DNA of 64,000 nt from positions 62,001 through 126,000 of the forward strand of contig NZ_JANXMU010000073.1 of assembly GCF_025354435.1 (NCBI RefSeq), in the 5' to 3' direction. This stretch comes from Rhodoferax sp. GTDB taxonomy: Bacteria; Pseudomonadota; Gammaproteobacteria; Burkholderiales; Burkholderiaceae_C. The notes below the pieces were generated by a model. That model saw only the letters and a list, made by a program, of their open reading frames with translations, had not been told where the DNA came from and ran no database searches. This document shows positions 60,426 through 64,000 of this stretch, piece by piece (the stretch's first letter is position 1; the number at the start of each line of letters is the position of its first letter). The position numbers and the translations under genes are program-made.

Positions 60426-61315
60426 GCACTACCACCAAACCGGTGAACCAGAAGGCCTGGTTCTTGATACTGCCGGTGCTGATCTGTGTGGCGTTTTCCG
60501 CCATCATTCCGTTGATGACCGTGGTGAACTATTCGGTGCAAGACATCATCTCGCCCGAGCGCCGCGTGTTCGTGGGCACCGAGTGGTTTGTGGCCGTGAT
60601 GCGCGACGAAGAGCTGCATGCCGCGCTGTTGCGCCAACTGACGTTCTCGCTGTCGGTACTGGCGGTGGAACTGCCACTGGGTGTTTTGCTGGCCTTGGCG
60701 ATGCCTGCCGATGGCTGGAAGGCTTCGGTGGTGCTGGTGATTGTCTCGCTGTCGCTATTGATCCCCTGGAACGTGGTGGGCACCATTTGGCAGATTTTTG
60801 GCCGCTCGGACATTGGGCTGCTGGGCGCGACGCTGCTGTGGCTGGGTATCGACTACAGCTACACCGGCAATGCCGCCCATGCCTGGTTGACGGTACTGAT
60901 AATGGATGTGTGGCACTGGACGCCGCTGGTGGCCTTGCTGGGCTATGCGGGCTTGCGCTCTATCCCCGATGCGTACTACCAGGCCGCGCGGATTGACGGA
61001 GCCAGCAAGTTTGCCGTGTTCCGCTACATCCAACTGCCCAAGATGCGTGGCGTATTGATGATTGGCGTGCTGTTGCGCTTCATGGACAGCTTCATGATCT
61101 ATACCGAGCCGTTTGTGCTGACGGGCGGTGGGCCGGGCAATGCGACCACCTTCTTGTCGCAGTTTCTGACGCAGAAAGCCGTGGGCCAGTTTGACCTGGG
61201 CCCGGCCGCAGCGTTTTCACTGATCTACTTTTTGATCATCCTGCTGCTGTGCTTTATTTTGTACAACTGGATGCAGCGCGTCGGCACCCAAGAAAAAGAA
61301 GGCGGCCATGAATAA
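60422..61315 (+). CDS. glpP: Glycerol ABC transporter permease GlpP
   Basis: This is a 297-residue MalF-type permease with six spans. The cytoplasmic EAA loop is recognisable as YYQAARIDGASKFAVFRYIQLP near residue 185. It pairs with GlpQ to form the pore. Its end overlaps glpQ by eight bases and its start overlaps glpT by four. Confidence 0.92.
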   Translation: MSTTTKPVNQKAWFLILPVLICVAFSAIIPLMTVVNYSVQDIISPERRVFVGTEWFVAVMRDEELHAALLRQLTFSLSVLAVELPLGVLLALAMPADGWKASVVLVIVSLSLLIPWNVVGTIWQIFGRSDIGLLGATLLWLGIDYSYTGNAAHAWLTVLIMDVWHWTPLVALLGYAGLRSIPDAYYQAARIDGASKFAVFRYIQLPKMRGVLMIGVLLRFMDSFMIYTEPFVLTGGGPGNATTFLSQFLTQKAVGQFDLGPAAAFSLIYFLIILLLCFILYNWMQRVGTQEKEGGHE

Positions 61316-62120
61316 GCCCAAGTTTCAAAAGCGGACGATCTTTCTGTTCGCCTACATCCTCTTCGCGCTGCTGCCCATCTACTGGATGGTCAACATGTCG
61401 TTCAAGACCAACCAGGAGATTGTGGCCAGCTTCTCGCTGTTTCCCCAGCACTTCACCTGGGACAACTACCACACCATTCTGACCGATCCATCCTGGTACT
61501 CGGGCTACATCAACAGCCTGATCTACGTCAGCATGAACATGGTGATCACACTCACCGTGTCGCTGCCTGCAGCCTATGCGTTCTCGCGCTACAGCTTTCT
61601 GGGCGACAAGCATGTGTTCTTTTGGCTGTTGACCAACCGCATGACCCCGCCTGCGGTGTTCTTGCTGCCGTTCTTCCAGCTCTACACCACGGTGGGCCTG
61701 ATGGACACGCACCTGGCGGTGGCGCTGGCGCATTTGCTGTTCAGCGTGCCGTTGGCGGTGTGGATTCTGGAGGGCTTCATGAGCGGCATTCCGCGCGAGA
61801 TCGACGAGACGGCGTACATCGACGGCTATACCTTTCCGCGCTTTTTCCTCACCATCTTCCTGCCGTTGATCAAAGCTGGTGTGGGCGTGGCGGCGTTCTT
61901 CTGCTTCATGTTCAGCTGGGTCGAATTGCTGCTGGCCCGCACCCTGACCAGCGTGAACGCCAAGCCCATCGTGTCCACCATGACGCGCACCGTGTCGGCA
62001 TCCGGCATGGACTGGGCGACGTTGGCCGCCGCGGGGGTATTGACCATCGTTCCAGGTGCCATCGTGATCTGGTTTGTGCGGAACTACATCGCAAAAGGTT
62101 TTGCGATGGGCCGTGTGTGA
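61308..62120 (+). CDS. glpQ: Glycerol ABC transporter permease GlpQ
   Basis: This is a 270-residue MalG-type permease with six spans and the EAA loop IDETAYIDGYTFPRFFLTIFLP near residue 165. The opening FAYILFALLPIYWMVNMSFK is typical. It is the second pore subunit; the overlap with glpP suggests coupled synthesis. The symbol follows the rhizobial glpSTPQUV naming and is not the periplasmic phosphodiesterase of the same name. Confidence 0.92.
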   Translation: MNKPKFQKRTIFLFAYILFALLPIYWMVNMSFKTNQEIVASFSLFPQHFTWDNYHTILTDPSWYSGYINSLIYVSMNMVITLTVSLPAAYAFSRYSFLGDKHVFFWLLTNRMTPPAVFLLPFFQLYTTVGLMDTHLAVALAHLLFSVPLAVWILEGFMSGIPREIDETAYIDGYTFPRFFLTIFLPLIKAGVGVAAFFCFMFSWVELLLARTLTSVNAKPIVSTMTRTVSASGMDWATLAAAGVLTIVPGAIVIWFVRNYIAKGFAMGRV

Positions 62121-62141
62121 TCCGACCAACAGGAGATTTGT

Positions 62142-62450
62142 ATGTTTGAGTGGATGGCGTGGACCTTGCCGGTCGCAGTATTTTTTATCTGTATCGCTTT
62201 AATGCTGGCGGGTATGACCGTGTGGGAGATCAAGTCGCCCACCACCTTGCGGCGCGGCTTTTTGCCAATGGAAACCACCCGTGGTGACCGCCTGTTCATT
62301 GGCTTGCTGAGCGCGGCCTATGTGAATCTGGCTTTTGTGGGCCTGAGCGGTAAGTTTGCCGAGTGGTTCCAACTGGACGGAGATCCGTCGATCTGGATCA
62401 GCTTTGTGGTGTCCATGGCGGTTTTGGCGCTGGTCATGCGCAAGGGTTAA
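62142..62450 (+). CDS. glpU: Small membrane protein GlpU (DUF2160)
   Basis: This is a 102-residue protein with about three spans (residues 5-27, 46-65 and 79-97), matching the DUF2160 family found between the permease and binding-protein genes of glycerol ABC operons. Its role is not established; it may be an accessory membrane subunit. It has its own GGAGAT ribosome site, 21 bp after glpQ. The 90 bp to glpV carries C-rich and G-rich stretches that could form a hairpin. Confidence 0.87.
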   Translation: MFEWMAWTLPVAVFFICIALMLAGMTVWEIKSPTTLRRGFLPMETTRGDRLFIGLLSAAYVNLAFVGLSGKFAEWFQLDGDPSIWISFVVSMAVLALVMRKG

Positions 62451-62540
62451 ACAAGAAGTTTCCAGGATTCGGCTTTTATTTCCCCCAGAGCCGAGCAAGC
62501 CTTTTGTCGAAATGGGGGTACACCAATGAGGAGACGAGAC

Positions 62541-64000
62541 ATGAAGATGCGTTATTCCATACTGGCCATTGCAGCGGCTTGCGCGCTGACCGGCCACGCT
62601 TTTGCCGATGAGGCGGCGGCCAAAAAGTGGATCGACAGCGAGTTCCAGCCTTCGACCTTGAGCAAGGACAAGCAAGCGGCTGAAATGAAGTGGTTCATTG
62701 AAGCCGCCAAGAAGCTGCAAGCCAAGGGCGTGAAGGAGATTTCGGTGGTGTCCGAGACCCTGACGACCCATGAGTACGAGTCGAAAACCTTGGCCAAGGC
62801 GTTTGAAGAAATCACCGGCATCAAGGTCAAACACGACGTGATCCAAGAGGGCGACGTGGTCGAAAAACTGCAGACCTCGATGCAGTCGGGCAAGTCGATT
62901 TACGACGGCTGGATTTCGGATTCGGACCTGATCGGCACACACTACCGCTACGGCAAGATTCTGGCGTTGTCCGACTACATGACCGGCACCGGCAAAGAGT
63001 TCACCAATCCAGACCTGGATTTGAAGGACTTCATCGGCACCAGCTTCACCACTGCGCCCGACAAGAAGATGTACCAACTGCCAGACCAGCAGTTTGCCAA
63101 CCTGTACTGGTTCCGTGCCGACCTGTTCGCGCGCCAGGACCTGAAAGACAAGTTCAAAGGCAAGTACGGCTACGACCTGGGTGTGCCACTGAACTGGAGC
63201 GCTTACGAAGACATCGCAGCGTTTTTCAGTGAAGACGTGAAGACCATCGACGGCAAGCCTATCTATGGCCACATGGACTACGGCAAAAAAGACCCGTCCC
63301 TGGGTTGGCGTTTCACCGATGCCTGGCTGTCCATGGCCGGTGCGGCCGACGTAGGCATTCCCAACGGCATGCCGATCGATGAGTGGGGCATCAAGGTGGC
63401 CGACGACAAGTGCACACCGGTGGGCGCATCGGTTTCGCGCGGCGGTGCCACCAATTCGCCCGCGGCCGTGTATGCCTTGACCAAGTACATCGACTGGATG
63501 AAGAAGTTCGCGCCCAAGGAGGCCATGGGTATGACCTTCGGTGAGTCTGGCCCGGTGCCTGCGCAAGGCCAGATTGCCCAGCAAATCTTCTGGTACACCG
63601 CGTTTACCGCCGATATGGTCAAGCCCGGTCTGCCCGTGGTGAACGCCGACGGCACACCCAAATGGCGCATGGCCCCCGGCCCGAATGGCCCGTACTGGAA
63701 GCCCGGCATGCAAAACGGCTACCAGGACGTGGGTTCGTGGACCTTCTTCAAGGACCACGATGCCAACAAAGTGGCGGCTGCCTGGCTGTACGCCCAGTTT
63801 GTGACCAGCAAGACCGTATCGTTGAAGAAGTCCATCACCGGCCTGACCTTCATCCGCGACAGCGATATCCGCGCCGACTACTTCACACAAAACGCCAATA
63901 AATATGGTGGTTTGATTGAGTTCTACCGCAGCCCGGCGCGCGTGGCCTGGACTCCCACCGGGACCAATGTGCCTGACTACCCCAAGCTGGCGCAGCTGTG
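62541..64000 (+). CDS. glpV: Glycerol ABC transporter substrate-binding protein GlpV, 3' end off the window
   Basis: This is a periplasmic binding protein of the MalE-like class, open for 486 codons to the window edge. It has a signal peptide (MKMRYSILAIAAACALTGHAFADE), then AAKKWIDSEFQPSTLSKDKQ, KHDVIQEGDVVEKLQTSMQSG and an abundance of aromatic residues in the body (YQLPDQQFANLYWFRADLF, LGWRFTDAWLSMAG) suited to sugar or polyol binding. ATG at 62541 follows a GAGGAG-type ribosome site. The length so far fits the usual 570-580 residue GlpV with about 90 residues missing. Confidence 0.92.
   Translation, partial: MKMRYSILAIAAACALTGHAFADEAAAKKWIDSEFQPSTLSKDKQAAEMKWFIEAAKKLQAKGVKEISVVSETLTTHEYESKTLAKAFEEITGIKVKHDVIQEGDVVEKLQTSMQSGKSIYDGWISDSDLIGTHYRYGKILALSDYMTGTGKEFTNPDLDLKDFIGTSFTTAPDKKMYQLPDQQFANLYWFRADLFARQDLKDKFKGKYGYDLGVPLNWSAYEDIAAFFSEDVKTIDGKPIYGHMDYGKKDPSLGWRFTDAWLSMAGAADVGIPNGMPIDEWGIKVADDKCTPVGASVSRGGATNSPAAVYALTKYIDWMKKFAPKEAMGMTFGESGPVPAQGQIAQQIFWYTAFTADMVKPGLPVVNADGTPKWRMAPGPNGPYWKPGMQNGYQDVGSWTFFKDHDANKVAAAWLYAQFVTSKTVSLKKSITGLTFIRDSDIRADYFTQNANKYGGLIEFYRSPARVAWTPTGTNVPDYPKLAQL

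Noticed and set aside
62199-63890. 563-codon open frame on the minus strand opposite glpU/glpV
   Set aside because: The plus strand encodes a clear DUF2160 protein and a binding protein with signal peptide; the antisense frame has no recognisable domain.

Overview
The window is high-GC (low-to-mid 60s percent by eye) and densely coded, and it looks like chromosomal DNA of a betaproteobacterium in the order Burkholderiales, most likely family Comamonadaceae (Rhodoferax/Acidovorax-like). The reasons are the lptA-lptB-rpoN block, a Ralstonia-type phcBSRQ-like cluster, a malate synthase G beside a family III CoA-transferase, AaeXAB-like aromatic-acid efflux genes next to benE, and a short palindromic repeat that I associate with comamonad genomes. 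No rRNA, tRNA, CRISPR array, prophage or insertion sequence with a transposase was seen.

Layout. 1-3.4 kb: pabB (runs off the left edge), nadA and nadC on the minus strand. 3.5-5.4 kb: a coniferyl-aldehyde-type dehydrogenase and a small membrane protein. 5.6-10.7 kb: a tripartite aromatic/drug efflux operon (MarR, FUSC, DUF1656, HlyD, NodT-type outer-membrane factor) in which the FUSC gene is split by an in-frame TAG; benE is divergent from it. 11.9-19 kb: gshB, an ABC importer without a binding protein, a class II amidotransferase, and a cyclic-nucleotide-gated MscS channel. 19.3-24 kb: a secreted unknown and fbpABC-type iron uptake behind a candidate Fur box, then a tiny ORF with a strong terminator. 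24-29 kb: glcB, CoA-transferase, LysR regulator, PsiF-like protein. 29-37 kb: argS, SPOR protein, dsbA, lptA-lptB-rpoN, an RlmL-type methyltransferase and a PIN-domain protein. 37-40.4 kb: GltB-domain protein, SEC-C protein, NTF2-fold protein.

40.7-45.7 kb is the most distinctive block. It holds a fatty-acid-methyl-ester-type methyltransferase, a membrane histidine kinase, a receiver/kinase hybrid and a receiver protein in tight order, matching the phcBSRQ quorum-sensing cassette of Ralstonia. 45.7-50.4 kb: pncC, pgpA, an M14 carboxypeptidase, a CGNR zinc-finger protein, an MFS transporter and a membrane hydrolase-like protein. 50.5-55.3 kb: a thiol oxidase pair (DsbA/G-like and DsbB), a Zn/Cd/Pb P-type ATPase, its divergent CadR-type MerR regulator with an excellent MerR promoter, and a DMT transporter with a histidine-rich tail. 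55.8-64 kb: glycerol kinase and glpR, divergent from a glpSTPQUV glycerol ABC importer that runs off the right edge.

Two dispersed repeat families run through the window. One is a roughly 55-60 bp imperfect palindrome with about a dozen copies. Most are intergenic, but two lie in frame inside benE and rpoN, and others supply the stop or start codons of neighbouring genes. The second is a roughly 105 bp element present twice, in inverted orientation, carrying three nested hairpins. Other points for follow-up are the probable frameshift at the start of dsbB, the complementary degenerate ATPase sites of GlpS and GlpT, and paired perfect 12-bp palindromes in the promoter of a small unknown gene.
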